NCBI RefSeq assembly: GCF_018729455.1
Contig: NZ_JAHHZF010000001.1
Coordinates: 62,001 to 126,000, forward strand
DNA: 64,000 bases
Direction: 5' to 3'
From: Prosthecodimorpha staleyi
GTDB taxonomy: Bacteria; Pseudomonadota; Alphaproteobacteria; Rhizobiales; Ancalomicrobiaceae
The notes below the pieces were generated by a model. The model saw only the letters and a program-made list of their open reading frames with translations. It was not told where the DNA came from and searched no databases. The number at the start of each line of letters is the position of its first letter. The first letter of the stretch is position 1. This document shows, in pieces, positions 56,826 to 64,000 of this stretch. Both the position numbers and the translations under genes were made by a program.

Positions 56826-56998
56826 GCGGCACTCTCCTAAGCCCGCATCTTCGCCCGGCCTCGGTGAGAACACAACTCCTGGATACATATTCACATCACG
56901 GATCGCGCCCGCCGGAACCGGAGGCGGCCCGGCCGTCCTCGCGTAGATTCCGGGGGTACGGTGCGCGCGGCCCCGGGTCCGGGACACACCGGCGCGGT

Positions 56999-59900
56999 CT
57001 ATCGTCCGCGCTTGCCCTTGCCGATCGAGCTCAGCGACGGGAACCGGCCGCGCGGGACGACCGGTGGCGGGGCCGGCGGCGGCGTCGGCTTCAGGTTGAG
57101 CCGTTTCGGGTCGGAAGGCGCGGCAGCGGCCGGGGCCGGCTTGCCCTTCTGGGCGGCCGGAACGGGCACGTCCTTGCCCTCGGCGATGCGCACGAGCTGG
57201 GTCAGCACCACGGCGGCGCCCTTCAGGCGCTGCTCGGCCTCCGGCCAGTCGCGCGACAGCACGATCTTCTGATCCGGCCGGATCTTGGCGAGCGAGCCCT
57301 GCTCGGTGATCCAGCGCACCAGGCCGGCGCCGTTGGCGAACTTGTTCTCGCGGAACGAGATCACCACGCCCTTCGGCCCGACATCGATCTTGTCGACATG
57401 GGCGCGCCGGCACAGGCCCTTGATGAAGACGATCTTCAGGAGATGCTCGACCTCCTCCGGCAGCGGGCCGAAGCGGTCGATCATCTCCGCCCCGAAGGCG
57501 TCGATCTGCTCGGTCGTCTCCAGATCGGCGAGGCGCCGGTAGAGGCCAAGGCGCAATTGCAGGTCGGCCACATAGGTCTCGGGGATCAGCACCGGCGTGC
57601 CGACCGTGATCGAGGGCGACCATTGCTCCTCGGCGACCGCATCCGGCTCGCCGGACTTCAGCGAGGCGACCGCCTCCTCGAGCATCTGCTGGTAGAGCTC
57701 GTAGCCGACCTCCTTGATGTGGCCGGACTGCTCGTCGCCGAGCAGGTTGCCGGCGCCGCGGATGTCGAGGTCGTGGCTCGCCAGCTGGAAGCCGGCGCCG
57801 AGGCTGTCGAGCGATTGCAGCACCTTCAGCCGCCGCTCGGCCTGCTGGGTCAGCGGCCGGTCGGCCGGCACGGTGAACAGCGCATAGGCGCGCAGCTTCG
57901 AGCGGCCGACGCGGCCGCGCAGCTGGTAGAGCTGGGCGAGGCCGAACATGTCGGCGCGGTGGATGATCAGCGTGTTGGCGGTGGGAATGTCGAGGCCGGA
58001 TTCGACGATGGTCGTCGACAGCAGCACGTCGTACTTGCCCTCGTAGAAGGCATTCATCACGTCTTCCAGCTCGCCGGCGGCCATCTGGCCGTGGGCGGTG
58101 CAGACGCGCACCTCCGGCACGTGCTCGGCGAGGAACGTGGCGCGGGCGGCGAGGTCGGAGACGCGCGGCACGACATAGAAGCTTTGGCCGCCCCGATAAT
58201 GCTCGCGCAGCAGCGCCTCGCGGATGACCAGCGGGTCGTAGGGCGACACGAAGCTGCGCACGGCGAGCCGATCGATCGGCGGCGTGGCGATGACCGAGAG
58301 TTCGCGCACGCCGGTCAGCGCCAGCTGCAGGGTGCGCGGGATCGGCGTCGCGGTCAGCGTCAGCACATGCACGTCGGCCTTGAGTTCCTTCAGCCTTTCC
58401 TTGTGCTTGACGCCGAAATGCTGCTCCTCGTCGACGATCAGCAGGCCGAGATCGCGGAACTTGACGCTTTTGGCGAGGATCGCGTGGGTGCCGACGACGA
58501 TGTCGCAGTGGCCGCTTTCGAGCTCCTGGCGGGTCAGGTCGGCATCCTTGGCCGAAACCAGCCGCGAGAGCTGGCCGACGCGGAACGGCAGGCCCTTGAA
58601 GCGCTCCGAGAAGGTGCGGAAATGCTGGCGGGCGAGCAGCGTCGTCGGGACCACGACGGCGACCTGCTTGCCGGAGCCGGCAACCGTGAAGGCGGCGCGC
58701 AGCGCCACTTCGGTTTTGCCGAAGCCCACGTCGCCGCAGACCAGACGGTCCATCGGCCGGCCGGCGGCCAGATCCTCGTGCACGGCCTCGATCGAGGCCA
58801 GCTGGTCGTCGGTCTCCTCGTAGGGGAAGCGGGCGGCGAACTCGTCGGAGAGGCCTTCCACGGGGGTCAGGACCGGAGCCGGCTTCATCAGGCGCGCGGC
58901 AGCGGTCTTGATCAGGCTGTCGGCGATCTCGCGGATGCGGCTCTTCATGCGCGCCTTGCGCGCCTGCCAGGCGACGCCGCCGAGCTTGTCGAGCTGCACC
59001 TCGGTATCGTCCGAGCCGTAGCGGGTCAGGAGTTCGATATTCTCGACCGGCAGATAGAGCTTGTCGCCGCCCTGATAGACCAGTTCCAGGCAGTCATGCG
59101 GCGCGCCGACCGCCGTGATGGTCTTCAGCCCGGTGAAGCGGCCGATGCCGTGATCGACATGAACGACGATGTCGCCTTCCGAGAGCCCGGAGACCTCGGT
59201 CAGGAAGTCCGAACCCTTGGCGCGGCGCTTCTTCGGGCGGACCAGACGGTCGCCGAGAATGTCCTGCTCGCCGATCACCGCCACGTCGTCGAGTTCGACG
59301 CCGGCCTCGATGCCGAGCACGCCGACCCCGACCGCGCCCTTCGGCAGCGCGAGCAGTTCCGGGAAGGTCTTGACCGGCCGCAGGTCCTTCAGGCCGTGGT
59401 CGCCGAGCACCTGCGACAGGCGGTCGAGCGCGCCGTCGCTCCAGGCGGCGATCATCACCCGCCGGCCGGCCTTCTGCAGCTCGCCGACATGGGCGACGAC
59501 CGCATCGAACACGTTCACGTCGCCGGCCTGGCGCTCGGTCAGGAAGGTCCGGCCCGGGCGGCCGCCGAGATCGACGGTGCGGGTCGGGCCGTCCGGCACC
59601 GCGAAGGGGGTCAGCGCGGCGGACCGGCGCGTCGCCAGCCGGCTGCGCCATTCCTCGGCGGTCAGATAGAGCGCGTCCGGCTCGACCGGCTTGTACGGCA
59701 CGGCGCCGGCCTGCGGCGTCGCCTGCGCCTCGCGCCGGGCCTGGTAGTGGTCCTCGATCTGGCCGAGCCGCTCGGTCAGCGTCTCCTCGACGTGGGCCTC
59801 GAAGGCGATCGTCGCGTCGCCGATGTAGTCGAACAGCGTCTCCAGCCGCTCGTGGAACAGCGGCAGCCAGTGTTCCATGCCGGCATAACGGCGCCCCTCG

Positions 59901-60667
59901 GAGATCGCCGCATAGAGCGCGTCATCCTTGGTGGTGGCGCCGAAGCGGGCCACATAGGCGCGGCGGAAGCGGCTGATCGTCTCCGGGACGATGGTCACCT
60001 CCGACATCGGCAGCCATTCCAGCCGCTTCAGCTGGCCCGTGGTGCGCTGGCTCTCGGCGTCGAACTTGCGCACCGATTCCAGCGTATCGCCGAAGAAGTC
60101 GAGCCGCACCGGGCTGTCGGTGCCGGGGGCGAAGAGGTCGAGAATACCGCCGCGCACGGCATATTCGCCGGTCTCGCGCACCGTCGGGGTGCGGTTGAAA
60201 CCGTTATTCTCCAGCCAGCGAACCAGGTCCGCCATGTCGACCCGGTTGCCGGGCGCGGCCGCGAAGGTCTCGGCGGCCACCATGCTGCGTTCCGGCACGC
60301 GCTGGACGACGGCGTTGACGGTGGTCAGCAGCACGACCGGCTTGGTCGTGGCCTGCGGGCGGACGAGGCGCGACAGCGTCGCCATCCGGCGCGCGACGAT
60401 CTCCGGCGTCGGCGAAACGCGGTCATAGGGCAGACAGTCCCAGGCCGGGAAGGTCATCACCTGGATGTCGGGCGCGAAGAAGCCGAGCGCGGCCTCCAGG
60501 CTCGCCATCCTGTTGCCGTCGCGGGACACGGCGACGAGGCCGGGGCGCCCGTCCTTGGCGCCGGCGGCGCGTGCCAGATCGCCGATGGCCAGCGCTTCCA
60601 GCCCGTCCGGCAGGCTCGCCAGCGTGACGTGGTCGGTGCGGTCGAACAGACCCTTGAGCGGCTTCAT
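56999..60667 (-). CDS. mfd: Transcription-repair coupling factor Mfd
   Basis: 1222 aa, full length. The N-terminal UvrB-like domains are followed by the RNA-polymerase-interaction domain and then the translocase: Walker A GDVGFGKTEVA, DEEQHFGVKHKE, LTATPIPRTLQ and the second RecA-like lobe (STTIVESGLDIP, QLRGRVGRS). A C-terminal TRCF domain precedes a Pro/Lys-rich tail of about 60 residues (APAAAAPSD, PPPAPPP) that is longer than in many homologues. It pushes stalled RNA polymerase off lesions and recruits UvrA. It follows sdhE on the same strand. Confidence 0.95.
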   Translation of the reverse strand: MKPLKGLFDRTDHVTLASLPDGLEALAIGDLARAAGAKDGRPGLVAVSRDGNRMASLEAALGFFAPDIQVMTFPAWDCLPYDRVSPTPEIVARRMATLSRLVRPQATTKPVVLLTTVNAVVQRVPERSMVAAETFAAAPGNRVDMADLVRWLENNGFNRTPTVRETGEYAVRGGILDLFAPGTDSPVRLDFFGDTLESVRKFDAESQRTTGQLKRLEWLPMSEVTIVPETISRFRRAYVARFGATTKDDALYAAISEGRRYAGMEHWLPLFHERLETLFDYIGDATIAFEAHVEETLTERLGQIEDHYQARREAQATPQAGAVPYKPVEPDALYLTAEEWRSRLATRRSAALTPFAVPDGPTRTVDLGGRPGRTFLTERQAGDVNVFDAVVAHVGELQKAGRRVMIAAWSDGALDRLSQVLGDHGLKDLRPVKTFPELLALPKGAVGVGVLGIEAGVELDDVAVIGEQDILGDRLVRPKKRRAKGSDFLTEVSGLSEGDIVVHVDHGIGRFTGLKTITAVGAPHDCLELVYQGGDKLYLPVENIELLTRYGSDDTEVQLDKLGGVAWQARKARMKSRIREIADSLIKTAAARLMKPAPVLTPVEGLSDEFAARFPYEETDDQLASIEAVHEDLAAGRPMDRLVCGDVGFGKTEVALRAAFTVAGSGKQVAVVVPTTLLARQHFRTFSERFKGLPFRVGQLSRLVSAKDADLTRQELESGHCDIVVGTHAILAKSVKFRDLGLLIVDEEQHFGVKHKERLKELKADVHVLTLTATPIPRTLQLALTGVRELSVIATPPIDRLAVRSFVSPYDPLVIREALLREHYRGGQSFYVVPRVSDLAARATFLAEHVPEVRVCTAHGQMAAGELEDVMNAFYEGKYDVLLSTTIVESGLDIPTANTLIIHRADMFGLAQLYQLRGRVGRSKLRAYALFTVPADRPLTQQAERRLKVLQSLDSLGAGFQLASHDLDIRGAGNLLGDEQSGHIKEVGYELYQQMLEEAVASLKSGEPDAVAEEQWSPSITVGTPVLIPETYVADLQLRLGLYRRLADLETTEQIDAFGAEMIDRFGPLPEEVEHLLKIVFIKGLCRRAHVDKIDVGPKGVVISFRENKFANGAGLVRWITEQGSLAKIRPDQKIVLSRDWPEAEQRLKGAAVVLTQLVRIAEGKDVPVPAAQKGKPAPAAAAPSDPKRLNLKPTPPPAPPPVVPRGRFPSLSSIGKGKRGR

Positions 60668-60790
60668 CGGAGCGTCCGGACTGGAAGGGAATTGGCAGCG
60701 GTCGGTTGCGGACCTGGGGCCTCGAACCGGACCGCTCTAACGGGAGCGGCACATGGTCGGCGCGCGGCCGACGGATCAACGGACAGCAGA

Positions 60791-61090
60791 TCAGCGGAAC
60801 ACGATCCCGCCGGGCGCGGTCTGGAAGGCCTTCAACTGGCGGAAGACCGGCGTGTCGTAGTTGCCGGGCGTGTCCTGGCGGTCGATGATCCAGGCGAAGA
60901 GGTCGGTGTCGGGCACCTCCATCAGCTGGACGAAATCGTCGAAATCCGCCTCCGACAGGCTGCCCAGATGCGCGTCCGCGAAGGTGCCGAGCAGGAGATC
61001 CATCTCCTTGGTGCCGCGATGCCAGGCGCGGAACAACGCCCGCTTGCGCGCGGGCGCGAGCCCGTCGGAAGAAATCTGCGTGCCGGACAT
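60791..61090 (-). CDS. sdhE: FAD assembly factor SdhE (succinate dehydrogenase assembly factor 2)
   Basis: 99 aa. The conserved RGTKEMDLLLG (the RGxxE motif that contacts SdhA) is at about residue 25. DFVQLMEVPDTDLFAWI and a short C-terminal helix follow. It promotes covalent flavinylation of succinate dehydrogenase. sdhE before mfd is a common alphaproteobacterial order. Confidence 0.93.
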   Translation of the reverse strand: MSGTQISSDGLAPARKRALFRAWHRGTKEMDLLLGTFADAHLGSLSEADFDDFVQLMEVPDTDLFAWIIDRQDTPGNYDTPVFRQLKAFQTAPGGIVFR

Positions 61091-61199
61091 GGAAAGGGCC
61101 TCGCGAAAACAGCAGAAAGCCGCCGGCGCCGGATCGGGCACCGTCGGTGATGGACGGCAGCCGCCGCGGGCAGAGATATAGCGCGGGGCGGCGGGGATG

Positions 61200-64000
61200 T
61201 CAGGTGGGGGGATTGGCGCGGGATTGGCGGAATTCGTCGGCTTCGCTTGCCCAACCGCTGAACCAGGGCGAAACAGCACCAACACTTTGTGATCGATGCA
61301 CCGTGCCATCCGGATCGATCCGCCGGGGGACATCGGGCAAGGGTCGGCCGGGCGGCCATTTCGCCTCTCGCAGATCCAGTTCTTTCACGGAGGCGGGAAG
61401 CGACGCCGCTGACTGGCGCAGGTCGAGCCTCGCCAAGCGCAAGGTCGCAAGGACCGGCAAGCGCGCCAGCGGCGACACGTCCGTTACCTTGGTGCCGGCG
61501 AGGTCCAGTCTCTCCAGCGCCGTGAGGCCGGACAGCGGCGACACATCCGTCACGCTGGTGTTGCCGAGATAAAGCGCCCTCAACGCCGTGAGGCCGGACA
61601 GCGGCGAAATGTCCATCACACCGGAGTTGCTGAGATCGAGCGTTTCCAGCGTTGTGAGGCCGGACAGCGGCGACATGTCCGTCACGTTGGTGTTGCCGAG
61701 AATGAGCGCCTCCAGCGCCGTCAAGCCGGATAGCGACGACACATCCGTCATGCCGGTGTTGGCGAGATAGAGCGTCTTCAGCGCCGTGAGGCCGGACAGC
61801 GGCGATACATCCGTCACGCCAGTGTTGTCGAGATCGAGCGTCTCCAGTGCCGTGAGTCCGGACAACGGCGACACATCCGTCACGCCGGTGTTTTCGAGAT
61901 CGAGCCTCTGCAGAGCCGTAAGGCCGGACAGCGGCGACACGTTCGTCACGCCGCTATTGCCGAGAGAGAGCGTCTCCAGCGCGGTGAGGCGAGATAGCGG
62001 CGACACGTCCGTCACGCCGGTGTAGGCGAGGCGGAACTCCCTCAGCGCCGTGAGGCCAGAAAGCGGTGATACATCCGTCACGCCGGTGTTGCCGAGAGCG
62101 AACGTTTCCAACGTAGTGAGGCCGGTTAGCGGCGACACGTCCAGCACGCCGGTATTGTTGAGATAGAGTTCGCTTAACGCCGTCAGGTCGGACAGTGGCG
62201 ACACATCCGTCACGCTGGTGTACGCGAGGCGGAGAGTCCTCAGCGCCGTGAGGCCGGACAGCGGCGACACGTCTGTCACACCGGTGTTGTCAAGATCGAG
62301 CGTCTGCAGAGCCGTCAAGCCGGACAGCGGCGAAACGTCCGCCACGCGGGCGCCGAAGAGAGCGAGCGTCGCCAGCGCCGAGAGTCCGGATAGTGGCGAA
62401 ATATCCGTTACGCCGGTGTTGCTGATTTCGAGCGTCTCCAGTGACGTTAGACCGGATAGCGGCGTCACATCCGTTACGCCGGTGTTGTCTAGAGCGAGCG
62501 TCTCCAGCGCTGTCAGGCCGGACAATGGCGAAACGTCCGTTAGGCCGTTTGTGCCGAGATTGAGCGATTTCAGCGCAGTAAGCCCGGACAGCGGCGACAA
62601 GTCCTTTGCGCCGTTAAACTCTAGATCGAGTTCCTCCAGCGCCTTGAGGTCGGACAGCGGCGACAGGTCCGTCACGCCGGTCCCGGATAGGTCGAGGTGC
62701 CGGATATGCGGAATCCATGCCGGCGGCGGAGCCTCACCGGCCAGGATCAACTTCCTCGCCTCGGCTTCGTAGTCGAACTCGCCGCCTTCCTCCGTGTCCT
62801 CCGAACCGTCCACGGCCGAAGCGTCCGGAAACACCGTGCGCGCCCTCGGCACCGGCTTGCGGGTGAGCAGGTCGATTGTGCCGCCGATCAGGCGGCGGAT
62901 ATCCTGGTGGCGGGCGGCGAAGTCGGCGATGGGGGCGCAGTGGTCCTGCAGGAAGACAGCAGCCTGCCTTACCCATTCGAGATTGGGATCGCCGGCTATA
63001 GTCGACAGGACCCAAACGCCGCTGCCGACCGTGCCAACCTCGCGCAAGGCCGACACCACCGCGCGCGCCAGCGCGCCGATGGCGTTCGCACCGACACCGG
63101 CCGCGGCGGCCACCACTTCGGGGGCCGGCGTGGTCGCCGCTGGGTTCGGATCGTCCGGGCTCGGCAGTGGCCTCGACGCGGCGGCGAGGATCGGGCGGGC
63201 GGAGGGCGCGAAAGGCGCATTCTTCTGGGCGAGCCGGTCCAGCGCCGCCCGCGTTGCGACCGCCTCGGCGACCGGATCGACGATCTCGCGCTCTCGGTTG
63301 CGGGCGTTCAGTGCCCGCCACTCCTGGAAGCCGAGACCGTATATCTCGACCACCCCGAGCAGCTTGTCGATGCCGGCGAGCAGGTCCGGCTCGATCGGTT
63401 CGGTCATGGTGCCGACAGCACGAGTCGCGCTGAACCGCGCATGCAGGGATTCGAGGCCGAACTTCGCCACCCAGAGACCCGCGACATCCGTACCGGCGAC
63501 CGAGTCGCCGAGGAAGGTCTTCAGGTCCTGGTATTCGTCGAAGACGCTCGGATGCGTGTTCTGCAGCCCGGTGATGCGGCGGTCGAGCCGATCGGCCGCG
63601 CGCTTCACCTGGCCGTGCAGGTTCACCTGCTGTGAATCGATCCGCTCCGCCGCCGCCGGGGGATCGTCGACCGGCGCGAAGCCGTCCGGTGTCAGCCCGA
63701 AGGTCGGGCCGGGCGCAGGGTTGAAGCGCGGATCCGGCGGCTTACTCAGCCAAGCCGCAATCGCCGCCTCGCTTTCGAGGATGACTGCGTGCCAGCCGTC
63801 GCGTTGCGGGCGCCAGTCGCGGACCGGGCGAAGATCGCGCTTGGCATCCGACGGCATCGCCTGCCGCGCGCCGAAGCGGCGTTGCCAGCTGCATTTTTCC
63901 AGGATGACGGTCAGCACCAGCGCGCCGCGGCCACGCTCGGCCTGCTCGATCGCCGGCGCCTCGGTCTCGGTGATGTAGGGCGAGGCGAGAGAGGCGCTGG
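61200..64000 (-). CDS. TIR-domain / leucine-rich-repeat protein, N-terminus beyond the window
   Basis: An open frame of 932 visible residues runs off the 3' edge of the window, so the true start is outside; the first GTG (63917) lies inside the TIR region. Visible residues 1-85 resemble the second half of a TIR domain: SPYITETEAPAIEQ (helix with the candidate catalytic Glu), strand LVLTVILEKCSWQ, then QAMP, LRPVRDW and the final helix. Residues 90-420 are mostly helical with a small-residue-rich stretch (AAAAGVGANAIGALARAVV); no P-loop or STAND ATPase is seen. Residues 431-848 are 19 perfect 22-residue repeats (ALETLDLDNTGVTDVSPLSGLT type) with end caps. The layout resembles an immune receptor; NADase function is inferred only. 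Confidence 0.8.
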   Translation of the reverse strand, partial: SASLASPYITETEAPAIEQAERGRGALVLTVILEKCSWQRRFGARQAMPSDAKRDLRPVRDWRPQRDGWHAVILESEAAIAAWLSKPPDPRFNPAPGPTFGLTPDGFAPVDDPPAAAERIDSQQVNLHGQVKRAADRLDRRITGLQNTHPSVFDEYQDLKTFLGDSVAGTDVAGLWVAKFGLESLHARFSATRAVGTMTEPIEPDLLAGIDKLLGVVEIYGLGFQEWRALNARNREREIVDPVAEAVATRAALDRLAQKNAPFAPSARPILAAASRPLPSPDDPNPAATTPAPEVVAAAAGVGANAIGALARAVVSALREVGTVGSGVWVLSTIAGDPNLEWVRQAAVFLQDHCAPIADFAARHQDIRRLIGGTIDLLTRKPVPRARTVFPDASAVDGSEDTEEGGEFDYEAEARKLILAGEAPPPAWIPHIRHLDLSGTGVTDLSPLSDLKALEELDLEFNGAKDLSPLSGLTALKSLNLGTNGLTDVSPLSGLTALETLALDNTGVTDVTPLSGLTSLETLEISNTGVTDISPLSGLSALATLALFGARVADVSPLSGLTALQTLDLDNTGVTDVSPLSGLTALRTLRLAYTSVTDVSPLSDLTALSELYLNNTGVLDVSPLTGLTTLETFALGNTGVTDVSPLSGLTALREFRLAYTGVTDVSPLSRLTALETLSLGNSGVTNVSPLSGLTALQRLDLENTGVTDVSPLSGLTALETLDLDNTGVTDVSPLSGLTALKTLYLANTGMTDVSSLSGLTALEALILGNTNVTDMSPLSGLTTLETLDLSNSGVMDISPLSGLTALRALYLGNTSVTDVSPLSGLTALERLDLAGTKVTDVSPLARLPVLATLRLARLDLRQSAASLPASVKELDLREAKWPPGRPLPDVPRRIDPDGTVHRSQSVGAVSPWFSGWASEADEFRQSRANPPT
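61455..62708 (-). repeat. 66-bp coding repeats (19 leucine-rich repeats)
   Basis: Nineteen consecutive 66-bp units with no insertions or deletions, each encoding a 22-residue LRR of the SDS22/internalin type (LxxLxLxNTxVTDVSPLSGLT). Unit 1 begins at 62708 (HIRHLDL) and unit 19 ends at 61455. Variation is concentrated at the residues between LxL and NT and at the first exposed positions. The backbone DNA is highly uniform, which suggests recent expansion or homogenisation. Confidence 0.9.

Noticed and set aside
56864-61150. A plus-strand frame of about 1,400 codons opposite mfd
   Set aside because: It is the complementary frame of a well-conserved mfd gene, has His/Arg/Gly-rich composition and no domain.
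61455-62708. 66-bp direct repeats as CRISPR or microsatellite
   Set aside because: They are in frame, encode a textbook LRR consensus and continue into a long coding frame.
61200-63917. LRR protein starting at the GTG at 63917
   Set aside because: The frame stays open to the window edge and encodes SPYITETEAPAIEQ directly upstream, which belongs to the same TIR domain, so the start is artificial.
61200-64000. NB-ARC or NACHT domain in the linker
   Set aside because: No P-loop (GxxxxGKS/T) or Walker B pattern was found in the 330-residue middle part.

Overview
The window is GC-rich DNA from what is most likely an alphaproteobacterium of the order Hyphomicrobiales (Rhizobiales). The signs are the hom-glpX order behind an LL-diaminopimelate-type aminotransferase, the sdhE-mfd pair, a class I PHA synthase, OpgG/OpgH glucan genes, DUF992 and DUF2798 proteins, and the characteristic CTCATCC / CCTTCTCCCC palindromic repeats. 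I cannot name the genus. I see no rRNA, tRNA, transposase, phage or CRISPR.

Region 1 (1-17.9 kb) is one long minus-strand catabolic cluster with its importer and a likely regulator. In transcription order it holds LivH, a fused LivM-LivG, LivF, an SCP2-type thiolase-like protein, a zinc-ribbon/OB (DUF35)-SDR fusion, a cyclase-family hydrolase, an acyl-CoA ligase, an SDR, IorA, IorB and the start of a PDR/VanB oxidoreductase. Divergent from it are the cognate LivJ-like binding protein and a MarR regulator. Most junctions are ATGA or TGATG overlaps. Three junctions are instead 0.66-1.2 kb spacers filled with palindromic repeats, one of them an exact 213-bp x 5 tandem array. The cluster probably takes up a hydrophobic or aromatic carboxylic acid and degrades it through CoA thioesters; the substrate is unknown.

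Region 2 (18-25.8 kb, plus strand) holds a DUF1345 membrane protein, a NitT/TauT-type ABC importer (ATPase, permease, binding protein) and the osmoregulated periplasmic glucan pair opgG/D-opgH. Region 3 (26-37 kb) is core metabolism: glpX, hom, an aminotransferase, phaC, aspartate aminotransferase and a SAF-domain oxidoreductase, plus small membrane proteins and a secreted PAAR-like protein.

Region 4 (37-41 kb) has a secreted DUF992 protein and three paralogous secreted beta-barrel-like proteins. The last two are an almost identical tandem duplication differing mainly in a Lys/Cys-rich tail. Region 5 (41-61 kb) contains CorC, a degenerate EF-G paralogue, MsrP, GatB, two GT25 glycosyltransferases, a secreted alpha/beta hydrolase overlapping gatA, gatC, a UPF0173 hydrolase, ruvX, a GST, dprA, mfd and sdhE.

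Region 6 (61.2-64 kb) is the most unusual gene. It encodes a protein with the C-terminal half of a TIR domain at the window edge, a long helical linker and 19 perfect-length 22-residue leucine-rich repeats. This TIR-LRR layout suggests an innate-immune-type receptor. Its N-terminus lies outside the window.
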